64,000 nucleotides of DNA from Streptomyces drozdowiczii (GCF_026167665.1 NZ_CP098740.1:2294001-2358000), one strand, 5' to 3'; counted from the first letter of the stretch, positions 43,391 to 52,559 are shown. Made by a program: numbers and translations. The notes: generated from the letters alone by a model not told the origin.

Positions 43391-44122
43391 TCAGATACCG
43401 CAGTTGGGCGCGGACCAGTAGTGGCTGGGGCCCTGGTTCACATGGACGTGGTCGTTGTGGTCCGGGTAGCCCGGGCCGAGGATGCCGTTGAACCCGTGGT
43501 TGCGGGCCTCCTTGGCGAGGGTGCAGAACGCGATCCCGCCGAGGTCGGCCGCGTCACCGTACAGGTGGCGGCTGTTCGAGGCGCCGCCCACGGCACTGTT
43601 GCAGGACGTCGAGCGGAAGCCGCTGTTGATGGTGATGGGCCGGTCGCCGAGCGCGTGGCGCAGCGCCTCCAGCTTCCACATGGTGCTCAGCGCGTTGGCC
43701 TTCGCCGTGGCCGCCGAGACCGCGCCGCCCGACCAGGTGCTGTTGCAGCGGTTCATCTCGGCGTACGTGAAGTGCGCCGGGGTGCAGTCGTTGTCCTGGA
43801 GGGCGTAGAGCTTGGCCTGCGTGGCGGGGCCCGCGACGCCGTCGGCGGCCAGCCCGTACGCGGCCTGGAAGCGCTTGACGGCGGCGGTGGTGGCGGGGCC
43901 GTACGAGCCGTCGACGGCCAGGACCGAGTTGTAGCCGGGGTAGCCGGCGACCCGGATCTGGAGCTGCTTCACGTCGTCGCCGGTGGCGCCGGACTTCAGG
44001 GTGCGGGTCCAGGTGTAGCAGCCGTCGGCGTGCGCGGTGCCGGCGGTGACCACGGCACCGCCCAGCGCAAAGGCCATGGTCATGACAAGGCTGAGCAGGA
44101 GTCGTGCGGAACGTCTGATCAC
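43391..44122 (-). CDS. Secreted D-Ala-D-Ala carboxypeptidase-like M15 peptidase with PG-binding domain
   Basis: A 243-residue secreted zinc peptidase close in layout to the Streptomyces albus G carboxypeptidase. The order is a signal peptide (cleaved near GTAHA, residue 32), a peptidoglycan-binding domain (TGDDVKQLQIRVAGYPGYN, VDGSYGPATTAAVKRFQAAY), and an M15A catalytic domain with zinc ligands in SRHLYGDAAD (His and Asp) and DHVHVN (His). Paired cysteines fit an exported enzyme. It trims the stem peptides of peptidoglycan. Confidence 0.92.
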   Translation of the reverse strand: MIRRSARLLLSLVMTMAFALGGAVVTAGTAHADGCYTWTRTLKSGATGDDVKQLQIRVAGYPGYNSVLAVDGSYGPATTAAVKRFQAAYGLAADGVAGPATQAKLYALQDNDCTPAHFTYAEMNRCNSTWSGGAVSAATAKANALSTMWKLEALRHALGDRPITINSGFRSTSCNSAVGGASNSRHLYGDAADLGGIAFCTLAKEARNHGFNGILGPGYPDHNDHVHVNQGPSHYWSAPNCGI

Positions 44123-44220
44123 GGGGGCTCCCTACCGCTGTCGAAGGTGTGGTGCACGAGCCTGGCGGATGCGGCGGAGCCCGTCAACTACGCGTGTAGA
44201 AACGGGGTTGGCGGAGAGAC

Positions 44221-44253
44221 GAACGCGGCGCGGGACGGGCCCGCGCCGCGTTC
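44221..44253 (-). terminator. Hairpin after the peptide deformylase gene
   Basis: GAACGCGGCGCGGG - ACGGG - CCCGCGCCGCGTTC, a perfect 14-bp stem just beyond the stop. Confidence 0.8.
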
Positions 44254-44264
44254 GCCGCAAAGGC

Positions 44265-44903
44265 TCAGTCGTTCGGGACGACCTCGTAGCGCGGGGTGTT
44301 CTCGGCCATCTGCCGCAGCGCGTCCTTGCGCTCGCGCTTGGACAGCCGGTCGATGTACAGGTACCCGTACAGGTGGTCCGTCTCGTGCTGGAGGCAGCGC
44401 GCGAAGTAGCCCGTGCCGCGCACCCGGACCGGATTGCCCTTCGCGTCCTGGCCGCGCACCACCGCGTAGTCCGGGCGCGCCAGCTTGGCGTACGCCGTCG
44501 GCACGGAGAGGCAGCCCTCGCCGGAGTCGTCCAGGACGCGCGCCTCGGGCGGCAGCTCCTCCAGGACCGGGTTGCAGATGGCGCCGACGTGCCGCACGCC
44601 CTCGTCGTCGGGGCAGTCGTAGACGAAGACCTTGAGGTCGACGCCGATCTGGTTGGCGGCCAGGCCGACGCCCTCCGCCGTGCGCTGGCTCGCGAACATG
44701 TCGTCGATCAGCGCGGCCAGCTCGTCGCCGAACTCCGTGACGTCCTTGCACTCCTTGTGCAGGACCGGGTTGCCCACGACCGTGATCGGACGGGAGGTGC
44801 CGCGCTCGCGGTGTGCCGTCTCGCGCGCCTCACAGTCCTCGGTGTCGATGAGGAAGCCCTCCTCGTCGACGCTGACCTGCTCGTCCGTCTCCTGCTGCGC
44901 CAT
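44265..44903 (-). CDS. def: Peptide deformylase
   Basis: A 212-residue enzyme that removes the formyl group from nascent proteins. The three family motifs are present: [15 protein letters not shown] (metal-ligand Cys) and QHETDH (HExxH). It carries an N-terminal extension of about 40 residues, acidic at its start, seen in some actinobacterial deformylases. Streptomyces have several def genes; this is one copy. The start at ATG 44901-44903 gives [11 protein letters not shown]. Confidence 0.95.
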   Translation of the reverse strand: MAQQETDEQVSVDEEGFLIDTEDCEARETAHRERGTSRPITVVGNPVLHKECKDVTEFGDELAALIDDMFASQRTAEGVGLAANQIGVDLKVFVYDCPDDEGVRHVGAICNPVLEELPPEARVLDDSGEGCLSVPTAYAKLARPDYAVVRGQDAKGNPVRVRGTGYFARCLQHETDHLYGYLYIDRLSKRERKDALRQMAENTPRYEVVPND

Positions 44904-44962
44904 GTCCGCCGTACGCCTTCCTCAAAACCCGAATCGATAGGCGTACAGCCTACGGGCACGGG

Positions 44963-45955
44963 TCAGCAGACTTCTTCGAGATCGCGCCACTCGCGGCTGT
45001 CCGGGCTGTCCGCCACCCAGCCGTCCAGCAGACCGCGCACCAGTCCGGCCGGGGCCGCCAGGCCGCATTCACGCTCCGGCACCCACAGCTCACCGGCCGT
45101 GCGGTGGCCCAGCGGGCCCGGGTGGCCCGGCTCGCTGTGGTCGTGCGGGTCCAGGTGCTCGCCGTCGCCCTCGTCGCTCTCCATCCGGCTCTCCGAACAG
45201 GAACGGCACAGCAGCCGCACCGAAGAGGACCAGTCCTCGGCGGCGAACCCCGCGTCGGAGGCCAGCTGCTCCAGCGCGTCCCGGTCCGCCTCCGTGGCCG
45301 CTTCCAGCAGCACCACCCAGGTCGGCACGGGCGACGGGGCCCACAGCTCGATCTCGTCGAACACCGGGTAGGACGGGCCCGCCGCGGTGATCCGCTCACC
45401 GTTCGGCACCCCGTCGTGCAGCACGACCTCGCCCCAGCGCCGCCCGGACGACGGCAGCGGGATCGACAGCACCTCTATCCGGGCCGGGTCGAGACGGCGG
45501 CCCCACACGACCTCGGCCTCGCCCTCCGGCGACAGCCGTACCGCCGCGCTGCCCAGCTCCATGCCGACCGGCTCGCTGCCCGCGGCCGGGGTCTGCTGAC
45601 CGCCGCCGGGGACCTTCAGCCCGTACGCCTGCCAGGCGCGGCGCGCCAGCGGCCAGTCCTGGAGGGCGGTCGCGGCGATGCCCACGTTCCACCAGTCCGG
45701 CGCTCCGGACTCCTTGTCGAGCAGGGCGACGGCCCGCAGCCCGGCGGCCCTCGCCTGTTCCCAGTCGTGCCGGAACTTGTGCAGCAGCGCCAGGTTGAAC
45801 CACGACTCGGAGAGCCAGGGCTCCAGGTCCGCCGCGCGTGTCAGCAGCGCCCCCGCGTCCTCGTACCGGCCGTCGCCGATCAGCGTGAACGCGCGGTCCG
45901 TGGCCTGCCGCCAAGAGGCGGACGGCCGATGCCGTACCTTCCCGAAGATCCTCAC
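44963..45955 (-). CDS. TPR-repeat protein, uncharacterised
   Basis: A 330-residue soluble protein. The N-terminal 120 residues hold about three tetratricopeptide-like repeats (RAFTLIGDGRYEDAGALLTR, WFNLALLHKFRHDWEQARAA, WWNVGIAATALQDWPLARRA). The rest is a conserved actinobacterial domain with a His/Asp-rich loop (HLDPHDHSEPGHPG) and CRSC, which might bind a metal (inference). I do not recognise a function. It lies 59 bp upstream of def on the same strand, so co-transcription with def is possible. Confidence 0.8.
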   Translation of the reverse strand: MRIFGKVRHRPSASWRQATDRAFTLIGDGRYEDAGALLTRAADLEPWLSESWFNLALLHKFRHDWEQARAAGLRAVALLDKESGAPDWWNVGIAATALQDWPLARRAWQAYGLKVPGGGQQTPAAGSEPVGMELGSAAVRLSPEGEAEVVWGRRLDPARIEVLSIPLPSSGRRWGEVVLHDGVPNGERITAAGPSYPVFDEIELWAPSPVPTWVVLLEAATEADRDALEQLASDAGFAAEDWSSSVRLLCRSCSESRMESDEGDGEHLDPHDHSEPGHPGPLGHRTAGELWVPERECGLAAPAGLVRGLLDGWVADSPDSREWRDLEEVC

Positions 45956-46046
45956 GATTCCCGCCTGTCCCGACTGGACACCCTCGTTCTACCGCTCTCT
46001 TCGCATCCAACCATGCCGGGCCCGGGGCCCGCTCATTACCCATCGG

Positions 46047-47315
46047 TTACCCGGGCGGGACGGGGGTCAGACCGCCCCGGGCCAGAACGCGCGCCAGGGA
46101 CTCCACCACCTGCGGCTGGTAGTCGTGCCCGGTGCCGAGCCTGAGCTGTTCCAGCGCACCCAGTGGCCCCGAGAGGCTTTCCCCGCTGAGGTCGTCGTAT
46201 GCATTCACCGCCCGGACGATCCTGGCGGACAGCGGCTGCTCGCGGTAGGGGTCGGCCTGCCGCTCTACCACGACGGCCACCTTCGCGTCCACCCCGGTCT
46301 GCCGGACCACCGCACCTCCGAGCAGCGCGATCCGGCGCTGCTCGGCGGCCGGCAGCAGGGCCGTCGCCCCGTCCGGCACCGGGTCGACCAGGGAGAGCTG
46401 GCCGATGTCGTGCATCAGCGCCGCGTACTCCAGGACGATGAGCTCCGGCCCGGTCAGGCCCATCTCGCGCCCGACGGCCGTGCACAGCTCGGCCACCCGG
46501 CGGGCGTGGCCGTGCGGGGTGTACCCGGCGATCTCGGTGGACCGGGCGAGCGAGGCGATGGTCTGCCGGTACGTGGTGCGCACGGCGGCGAACCTGCGGT
46601 ACGAGAGCTGGGTGAGCAGCAGCGGTACGCAGAGCACGGGCAGCGCCCACAGCCCGGCGGCGGCCACCCCGAGCGCCATGACCGCGCCGGTCGCGCAGAC
46701 GGCCGAGCCGATGCCGGTGAGCGCCCGCAGCTCGTCGCGGAGCAGCGGGCCGTACGGTGCGGGGGTGGCCCGGGAGCCGCGCGGCAGGGTGCGGGCGCGC
46801 AGCAGGAGCGCGGCGAGCACGGCGTCGCACAGGGCGGTCAGGCCGAGCAGCAGGAGCAGGAAGGCCGCGTAGTACGGACCGTCGCCGAACCACTGCTCGC
46901 TGAGGCCCGCGTTGTACAGCGGCTGGAAGCAGACCGCCGCGAAGGTCACGGTGAGCATCCGCCGGGCCACCTGGTCGGCGCCCGGCCCGTCGCCCCGCGC
47001 CAGCTGCGGCACCGAGGCGACGAGCTGGGCGGCGGCGAGGACCGCGACGACCTGGAGGACCCCGTGGCTGGTGGGCTGCCCGCCGCTGCGCCCGAGCAGG
47101 GCGTACGCGAGGGCCCCGGCGGCGCCGAGGGGCGCGGGCTCCCGCTCCCCGGGCAGGGCGCCCCAGCGGGCCAGCTCCCCGATGGTGATGAGGGCGCCGA
47201 AGGCGAGGGCGTGCCCCGGATCGTGGACGCCCCGCCACAGCGTGTGACCGAGCCCGGCGGCGGCGAGGACGAGGGCGACGCCGCGCACGGCGAGGGTGGC
47301 GGGCCCCGGGGTCAC
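46047..47315 (-). CDS. Membrane HD-domain protein with degenerate HD-GYP motifs
   Basis: A 422-residue protein with about six N-terminal transmembrane segments and a C-terminal HD-type domain. The metal dyad survives (LMHDIGQLSLVDP) and HGHARRVAELCTAV matches the first helix, but the HHExxDGxGYP loop is absent (TGVDAKVAVVVERQADPYRE instead). It is therefore unlikely to hydrolyse cyclic-di-GMP and may bind or signal. The GTG start overlaps the stop of the upstream canonical HD-GYP gene (GTGA), so the two are made together. Confidence 0.85.
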   Translation of the reverse strand: MTPGPATLAVRGVALVLAAAGLGHTLWRGVHDPGHALAFGALITIGELARWGALPGEREPAPLGAAGALAYALLGRSGGQPTSHGVLQVVAVLAAAQLVASVPQLARGDGPGADQVARRMLTVTFAAVCFQPLYNAGLSEQWFGDGPYYAAFLLLLLGLTALCDAVLAALLLRARTLPRGSRATPAPYGPLLRDELRALTGIGSAVCATGAVMALGVAAAGLWALPVLCVPLLLTQLSYRRFAAVRTTYRQTIASLARSTEIAGYTPHGHARRVAELCTAVGREMGLTGPELIVLEYAALMHDIGQLSLVDPVPDGATALLPAAEQRRIALLGGAVVRQTGVDAKVAVVVERQADPYREQPLSARIVRAVNAYDDLSGESLSGPLGALEQLRLGTGHDYQPQVVESLARVLARGGLTPVPPG

Positions 47316-48676
47316 CGGGGGTCCTCGGTTCCTTCGGGCGGCCGGGGGCTCAGCGGTGCGGGGACGGGCCCGGCACCGTCCGCCTCGCGCGGCGGCGGCA
47401 GCTGCGCGTCGTCCGCCGTGACCGCCCCGAACCAGCCGTACCGCTCCAGGCCGCGCGCCAGGGCCCGCACCATCTGGGGGTCGAACTGCGTGCCCGCGCA
47501 CCGCTTCAGCTCCTCCACGGCGACCGGGACCGGCCGGCCCCGCCGGTAGGAGCGGGTCGAGGTCATGGCGTCGAAAGCGTCGGCGACGGCGACGATGCGG
47601 GCGCATTCGGGGATGCCCCGGCCGGAGAGCCCGTACGGGTAGCCGCTGCCGTCGAGGCGTTCGTGGTGGTGCAGGATCGCGGCCCTGGCCTCGCCGAGGA
47701 AGCCGATGCCCCGGACGATCTCGTGCCCGTACTCCGGGTGCAGCTCGATGACGCGCCGCTCCTCGGGGGTGAGCGGGCCGTCCTTGCGCAGGACGCGGGT
47801 GGGGACGCCCAGCTTGCCGACGTCGTGCAGGATGCCGGCGAACCGGAGGACTTCGACGCGTTCCCGGTCGAGGCCCAGTTCGTGCGCGATGAGGACGGAG
47901 GCGCGGCCGACGCGTTCGCTGTGGCCCCGGGTGTAGGTGTCCTTGATGTCGACGGCCTGGACGAGCGCCCTGATGGTGGCCCGGTGCGCGGCGTGCTCGC
48001 GGTGGTACTGGGCGTAGACCCAGCAGGAGATGTACATGGGCAGCAGCACGAAGAGCGCGGCGAGCGGCCCGTACGGGCTGTTCCAGAGGACGGCCATCAT
48101 CAGCCCGGCGAGGCCGTGCACCAGGTGGGGGGCGAGGGAGCGCGGCAGGAGCCCGCGCCAGGCCCGGCGGACCGGCAGCTGCTCGGCGACGAGCAGGATC
48201 GAGCCGTCGAGGGCGGCGAGCACGGCGCTGAAGGCGAGGGCCGCCGCGCAGACGGGCAGCAGCGCGTAGGGCAGGTCGGGCGGGCTGCCGAGCGCGGCGG
48301 GCCCGCCGAGCAGCGCGTGGACGCGGGCGGCCGCCCAGACGGCGACGGCCAGTTCGGCGGCGCGCCAGATCCGGCGGGCGGCGGCGGGCGGTTTGCCGGC
48401 CCGGCCCACGAGGGAGCCGGGGACGGCGACGAGCGCCGCCGCCTGGGGCGGCAGCAGGAAGGCGGCGGCGAGCAGCAGCGGGAAGAAGGACCCCGCGCCG
48501 ATGAAGCCGACCGGGAAGGGGCGGCGGCCGAGGAGTTCGCAGGCGAGGTAGAGCCCGGCGAGCAGGGCGAGGGTGGTCCACGGGGTGCCGGGGCGCAGGG
48601 CGGGCGCGGCGCACAGGGCCGCGCCGAGGGCGACGGCGCCGATATGGGCCCGCGCCGCCCCGCGTGTGGCTCTCAC
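47312..48676 (-). CDS. Membrane HD-GYP domain protein, probable cyclic-di-nucleotide phosphodiesterase
   Basis: A 454-residue membrane protein. About six to seven hydrophobic segments cover residues 1-220, followed by a complete HD-GYP domain: VDIKDTYTRGHSERVGRASV, AGILHDVGKLGVP (HD dyad), HPEYGHEIV, HHHERLDGSGYPYGLSG (GYP motif) and DAFDAMTSTRSYR. Such enzymes hydrolyse cyclic-di-GMP or related dinucleotides; cyclic-di-GMP controls sporulation in Streptomyces. It is translationally coupled to a degenerate paralogue downstream. The start is ATG 48674-48676. Confidence 0.9.
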   Translation of the reverse strand: MRATRGAARAHIGAVALGAALCAAPALRPGTPWTTLALLAGLYLACELLGRRPFPVGFIGAGSFFPLLLAAAFLLPPQAAALVAVPGSLVGRAGKPPAAARRIWRAAELAVAVWAAARVHALLGGPAALGSPPDLPYALLPVCAAALAFSAVLAALDGSILLVAEQLPVRRAWRGLLPRSLAPHLVHGLAGLMMAVLWNSPYGPLAALFVLLPMYISCWVYAQYHREHAAHRATIRALVQAVDIKDTYTRGHSERVGRASVLIAHELGLDRERVEVLRFAGILHDVGKLGVPTRVLRKDGPLTPEERRVIELHPEYGHEIVRGIGFLGEARAAILHHHERLDGSGYPYGLSGRGIPECARIVAVADAFDAMTSTRSYRRGRPVPVAVEELKRCAGTQFDPQMVRALARGLERYGWFGAVTADDAQLPPPREADGAGPVPAPLSPRPPEGTEDPR

Positions 48677-48785
48677 CCTGGCTCGCCCCCCAGCTCCGCT
48701 CGTGAAGGGGCCACGCTAACGAGCGGGGCGATCCGGGCGGGTGCCGTTGGGGGCGATTAGCACGTTCGGGTGAAGCGCGGGAGGT

Positions 48786-49106
48786 TTACTCCTTGGCGGC
48801 GCTCGGTACCTCGGGGCCGGAGACCGTGACGTCCTGTTCCGGCACCGCCTGTCCCGAGCGGATGAGGTCGATGCGGCCCATCACCTTGGAGCGCAGGTCG
48901 GCCGGCACGTCGTCCTGGCCGCAGCAGCGCTTCACCAGCTTCTTGACGGCCTGTTCGAGGCCGTACTTCTCCAGGCACGGGGAGCACTCGACGAAGTGCT
49001 CCTCGAACTTGGTGCAGTCGCTGTCGGGCATCTCCCGGTCGAGAAACTCGTAGAGGTGGTCGAGAACCTCTGCGCACTCCGTCTCGTGCGGCTCTCCGCA
49101 GCTCAT
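48786..49106 (-). CDS. rsrA: RsrA, zinc anti-sigma factor and thiol redox switch
   Basis: A 106-residue ZAS-family anti-sigma factor. Cys3, Cys11, Cys31, His37, Cys41, Cys44, Cys61 and Cys62 match the positions in S. coelicolor RsrA; HFVECSPC is the ZAS core. When reduced it binds zinc and SigR; disulphide stress forms a bond, expels zinc and frees SigR. The ATG overlaps the sigR stop (ATGA, 49103-49106). Confidence 0.95.
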   Translation of the reverse strand: MSCGEPHETECAEVLDHLYEFLDREMPDSDCTKFEEHFVECSPCLEKYGLEQAVKKLVKRCCGQDDVPADLRSKVMGRIDLIRSGQAVPEQDVTVSGPEVPSAAKE

Positions 49107-49759
49107 GAGCCCGAGCCTTTCCGATCGTCCGACTCCCCGGCGCCGGCGGGGACGAGCCCGCGGTCACGGGCGTAGTCCTCCAGCATGCCGCGCAGTTGGC
49201 GGCGGCCCCGGTGCAGTCGGGACATCACCGTACCGATGGGAGTCCCCATGATGTCCGCGATCTCCTTGTAGGCAAAGCCCTCGACATCGGCGAGATAGAC
49301 CGCGATGCGGAACTCCTCGGGGATCGCCTGCAACGCGGACTTCACGTCCGAGTCGGGCAGGTGGTCGAGGGCCTGGGACTCGGCGGAGCGCAGTCCGGTC
49401 GACATGTGCGACTCGGCGCGGGCCAGCTGCCAGTCCTCGATCTCCTCGGCGGCACTGCGCTGGGGTTCGCGCTGCTTCTTGCGGTACGAGTTGATGAAGG
49501 TGTTCGTGAGGATGCGGTACATCCACGCCTTGAGGTTGGTGCCCTCACGGAACTGGTGGAAGGAGCCGTACGCCTTGGCATACGTCTCCTGGACCAGGTC
49601 CTCGGCGTCCGCGGGATTGCGCGTCATGCGCAGGGCTGCCGAGTACATCTGGTCGAGGAAACCGAGGGCGTCGCGCTCGAAACGCGCGTTGCGCTCGGCC
49701 GTCGTCTCCTGCGGGCGGCCGTCGTCGGTCCCTGTGTCGGTCCCTGTGACCGGACCCAC
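49103..49759 (-). CDS. sigR: SigR, ECF sigma factor for disulphide stress
   Basis: A 218-residue group ECF sigma factor. Region 2 ([57 protein letters not shown]) and the region 4 HTH ([29 protein letters not shown]) are clear. GTG 49757-49759 with GGAGGAG gives the standard MGPVTGTD start. An in-frame ATG at 49943-49945 adds 62 residues; it lies just downstream of the sigma-R promoter and should make the unstable longer isoform known from S. coelicolor. rsrA follows with an ATGA overlap. Confidence 0.96.
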   Translation of the reverse strand: MGPVTGTDTGTDDGRPQETTAERNARFERDALGFLDQMYSAALRMTRNPADAEDLVQETYAKAYGSFHQFREGTNLKAWMYRILTNTFINSYRKKQREPQRSAAEEIEDWQLARAESHMSTGLRSAESQALDHLPDSDVKSALQAIPEEFRIAVYLADVEGFAYKEIADIMGTPIGTVMSRLHRGRRQLRGMLEDYARDRGLVPAGAGESDDRKGSGS

Positions 49760-49995
49760 CTCCTCCAACGCTGGGGCGGAGCCGAAACCGGACCCGCTCG
49801 AATCGGAGAATAGTCGACCTTGGTCCGGCGCGGGCTGTCGATCCGTTCCGCCGAGTGACCGCTCGGGAGTGGTCGTGGCCGCGTGCAGGACCGTCCACTC
49901 CAGGTCAGCGGCGTTCGAGCGACGCGGGCAGATGGTCGAACCCATGCGACGGACTCCCTCTCCACTTACGACGTTGGCGTACCGATGTCCCTCAC

Positions 49996-50021
49996 AACAG
50001 CGGCCTCCCGCCGGGCATTCC
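49996..50021 (-). promoter_or_regulatory. Sigma-R-dependent promoter upstream of sigR
   Basis: Reading leftward, GGAAT-N18-GTT matches the sigma-R consensus exactly. It lies about 50 bp upstream of the ATG of the longer SigR form, giving the positive feedback loop described in S. coelicolor (sigRp2). Confidence 0.88.
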
Positions 50022-50042
50022 CGGGCGCGCGAGGGGCCCGCG

Positions 50043-50711
50043 TCACGCCATTTCCCCCAGCCATTCGGCGACGGACGTGGTGAGGATCTCCATCGCCCGC
50101 TCCTCGGTGAGCCCGGACCGCTTCGGTACGGAGAAGCCGTGGTCGCCGTACGGCACTTCGGTGATCCGGTAGTCGCCGGGCGGGAATTCGGCGGGCTTCC
50201 CGAAGGGGTCGTTGCCGCCCTGGACGACGAGCGCGTCCACCCCGCAGCCCAGCAGCTCGTCGGCCCGGCTCTTCTCGGGGCGGCCCGGCGGGTGCAGCGG
50301 GAAGCTGAGCGCCAGGACCGCGCGGGCGCCGAGTTCGGCGGCGGTACGGCAGGCCACGCGGGCCCCGGCGCTGCGTCCCCCGGCGACGACCGGCAGGCCG
50401 GGCGCGGCAAGGGCCGGCCAGAGTCCGCGCCAGCCGGTGTCCAGGGTCTTCGGGGCGGGCGCGAGCTTCTTGCCGGCCACCCGCCAGGGCTGCTCCACGA
50501 GGGCGACGGTCACGCCGTGCGGGGGCAGGGCGGCGCCGAGGGCCCTGAGGTCGCGGGCCTCGATGCCGCCTCCGGCGCCGTGGCCGAGGGCGAGCACGAG
50601 GCGCGGGGCGGGGGCGGCGAGCCAGGTGATGCGGGCGGTGCCGGTGTCGGTCTCGACGGTCTCGGCGCGGGGGTGGCGGCGTCGGTGTTCACGGAGCCAT
50701 CCAACCAACAC
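50043..50711 (-). CDS. Alpha/beta-hydrolase family protein (dienelactone-hydrolase-like)
   Basis: A 222-residue alpha/beta hydrolase. [19 protein letters not shown] holds the nucleophile Ser in [18 protein letters not shown] the acid Asp, and [11 protein letters not shown] the catalytic His. It matches the KANL3/Tex30-like group common in actinobacteria. The substrate is unknown. The start is a GTG at 50709-50711 with a poor ribosome site. It lies directly upstream of the sigR promoter. Confidence 0.82.
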   Translation of the reverse strand: MLVGWLREHRRRHPRAETVETDTGTARITWLAAPAPRLVLALGHGAGGGIEARDLRALGAALPPHGVTVALVEQPWRVAGKKLAPAPKTLDTGWRGLWPALAAPGLPVVAGGRSAGARVACRTAAELGARAVLALSFPLHPPGRPEKSRADELLGCGVDALVVQGGNDPFGKPAEFPPGDYRITEVPYGDHGFSVPKRSGLTEERAMEILTTSVAEWLGEMA

Positions 50712-50756
50712 CCGGTGGGCGGTACGGGGATGGCGCGGGGCCCCGTCGCGTACGGC

Positions 50757-51572
50757 TCAGAAGAGGGTGCTCACCTCGGGCTCGGCCAGCTCGTCCTTCA
50801 GCTCGGGGCCGTTGTTGCGGACGTTGCTGACGGCGGTCGCGACCGGGTAGGCGCGCATCAGGCCGGGCGGCGGCGGTGCGAGCAGGGCGCGCAGCTCCTC
50901 GATGTCGGTGCGCGAGGGGTCCAGCCAGTCGTCCCAGCGGTCCGGGGTGAGCATCAGCGGCATCCGGGGGTGGATGTCGGAGAGCGAGGCCGGTCCGTCG
51001 GCGGGGGCGACGGCGAGCGGATGGGTCTCCGCCTCGGTGGTGATCACCGAGCAGGTGACCCACCACGCCTGCGGGTGGTCCTCGGGCAGGGTGCGGTCGC
51101 GCCAGAACTCGTACAGTCCGGCCATCGCGAAGACCGAGCCGTCGGCCGGGGTCACGAAGTAGGGCTGCTTGCGGGGGCGCTTGCGGCGCCCCTTCTCCTC
51201 CAGCTGCCGTTCCTCGGCGCCGGTCACCCACTCGTAATAGCCGTCGGCGGGCAGGATGCAGCGCCGGGAGACGAAGGGGCGGCGGAAGGACGGCTTCTCG
51301 TGGACGGTCTCGGCGCGGGCGTTGATCATCCGGGCGGCGCCCTCCGGGTTCTTCGCCCAGGACGGGACGAGCCCCCATTTCAGTGCCCGCAGCTGGCGAA
51401 CCGGACGCTGGTCGTCCGCGTCTTTCACAGGACGTTCCAGTACGGCGTAGACCTCCTTGGTCGGCGCCACGTTGTAATCGGGCTCCAGCGTCTCGGCCGG
51501 TTCCCACTTCTCCACCTGGAAGAGTCCGGTCAGGTCCTCGGGCCGCCGACTCGCTGCATACCGTCCGCACAT
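50757..51572 (-). CDS. SRAP-domain protein (YedK/HMCES type) for abasic-site protection
   Basis: A 271-residue SOS-response-associated peptidase family protein. The catalytic Cys2 becomes the new N-terminus after Met removal (MCGRYAASR); YNVAPTKEV, WGLVPSWAKN, NARAETVHEKPSFR, CILPADGYYEW (conserved Glu) and IHPRMPLML (His) are all present. HMCES/YedK proteins cross-link to abasic sites in single-stranded DNA and shield them. A basic insert (KGRRKRPRKQ) is typical of actinobacterial members. The start at ATG 51570-51572 is fixed by Cys2. Confidence 0.94.
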   Translation of the reverse strand: MCGRYAASRRPEDLTGLFQVEKWEPAETLEPDYNVAPTKEVYAVLERPVKDADDQRPVRQLRALKWGLVPSWAKNPEGAARMINARAETVHEKPSFRRPFVSRRCILPADGYYEWVTGAEERQLEEKGRRKRPRKQPYFVTPADGSVFAMAGLYEFWRDRTLPEDHPQAWWVTCSVITTEAETHPLAVAPADGPASLSDIHPRMPLMLTPDRWDDWLDPSRTDIEELRALLAPPPPGLMRAYPVATAVSNVRNNGPELKDELAEPEVSTLF

Positions 51573-51637
51573 AAGTGCCAGACTGCCACGACCGCCGTCC
51601 CGAACGGACCCCGATCCGGTAAGGAGCCGCCCGCCCC

Positions 51638-52351
51638 ATGGACAGCACCGATCTCGGCAACCTGTGGGACCGCGTCACCGGCACCCAGCCCGCCCCGGAG
51701 CAGTGGCTGGTGGTGGTGACCGCGACGGCGGCGCTCATCGCGGTCGTGCCGAACATCCTGTGGCGGATGTCCCGGAACGCGATCACCATCGCGCACGAGG
51801 GCGGCCACGGACTGGTCGCCCTGCTCTCCGGCCGGCAGCTCTCGGGCATCCGGCTGCACTCGGACACCAGCGGGCTGACCGTGAGCCGGGGCAAGCCGAC
51901 CGGGATCGGGATGGTGCTGACCGCGGCGGCCGGCTACACCGCGCCCTCGCTGCTCGGGCTGGGCGGCGCCTGGCTGCTGGTGGACGGCCGGATCACGCTG
52001 CTGCTGTGGGTGGCGACGGCGCTGCTCGCGGTGATGCTGGTGATGATCCGCAATGTGTACGGGGCGCTGACGGTGATCCTCACCGGATCGGTGTTCCTGC
52101 TGGTCTCGTGGCTGGCCTCGCCCGCCTGGCAGTCGCTGTTCGCGTACAGCGCGGTGTGGTTCCTGCTGCTGGGCGGCGTACGCCCGGTCTTCGAGCTCCA
52201 GTCGAAGCGGCGGCACGGCGGGGCGCCGGACTCGGACGCCGACCAGCTGTCCCGGCTCACGGACGTCCCGGCGGCGCTGTGGCTGTTCCTCTTCCACGCG
52301 GTGTCGCTGTGCTCCCTGATCGGCGGCGGCCGCTGGCTGCTGGGGCTGTGA
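51638..52351 (+). CDS. M50B-like membrane peptidase family protein
   Basis: A 237-residue multi-pass membrane protein with six or so hydrophobic segments. ITIAHEGGHGLVALLSGRQL carries an HExxH zinc motif (His53-Glu54-Gly-Gly-His57) at the start of a helix, as in the M50B group. The third ligand is not obvious. Related Streptomyces proteins are annotated as M50 family; an intramembrane proteolysis role is inference. It is divergent from the SRAP gene and followed by a fold-back repeat. Confidence 0.82.
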   Translation: MDSTDLGNLWDRVTGTQPAPEQWLVVVTATAALIAVVPNILWRMSRNAITIAHEGGHGLVALLSGRQLSGIRLHSDTSGLTVSRGKPTGIGMVLTAAAGYTAPSLLGLGGAWLLVDGRITLLLWVATALLAVMLVMIRNVYGALTVILTGSVFLLVSWLASPAWQSLFAYSAVWFLLLGGVRPVFELQSKRRHGGAPDSDADQLSRLTDVPAALWLFLFHAVSLCSLIGGGRWLLGL

Positions 52352-52376
52352 CCGGGCTCACTGCGGGTCAAACCTC

Positions 52377-52555
52377 TAGGTCCTGTCCGGAGTTCCCCGT
52401 CGTCCGCGCGGAGCGCGGGCGCAGCGGCGGTCGGTGCGTGCGATCGGTGTGCGGGGTCGCAGGTCATGTGGCGGAGCCACCTGTCCTGCGACCCCGTGCG
52501 GCGAGCGTGCGTGCCGGGCGTCGGGGCGCAGGCGGGGAACTCCGGACAGGACCTA
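52377..52555. mobile_element. 179-bp fold-back element (MITE-like) between M50 gene and aroA
   Basis: The ends are perfect 23-bp inverted repeats (52377-52399 and 52533-52555), beginning TAGGTCCTGTCCGG. TA at both outer ends could be a target duplication, as left by IS630-type insertion. Inside, CGGGGTCGCAGG (52452-52463) pairs with CCTGCGACCCCG (52485-52496) around GTGGC-GGA-GCCAC. Much of the rest of the inner arms also pairs if G-U pairs are allowed, so as RNA it would form a long hairpin. There is no coding capacity. Confidence 0.7.
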
Positions 52556-52559
52556 AAGT
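52554..52559 (+). promoter_or_regulatory. Candidate -10 box for a leaderless aroA transcript
   Basis: TAAAGT ends 6 bp before the aroA ATG at 52566, the spacing expected for a leaderless mRNA. Its first two bases are the TA at the right end of the fold-back element. There is no good -35 and no ribosome site. Confidence 0.4.

Noticed and set aside
46047..48614. One 855-codon leftward frame as a single giant protein
   Set aside because: Its upstream half lies antiframe to the canonical HD-GYP gene; only the part from GTG 47315 has protein-like features.
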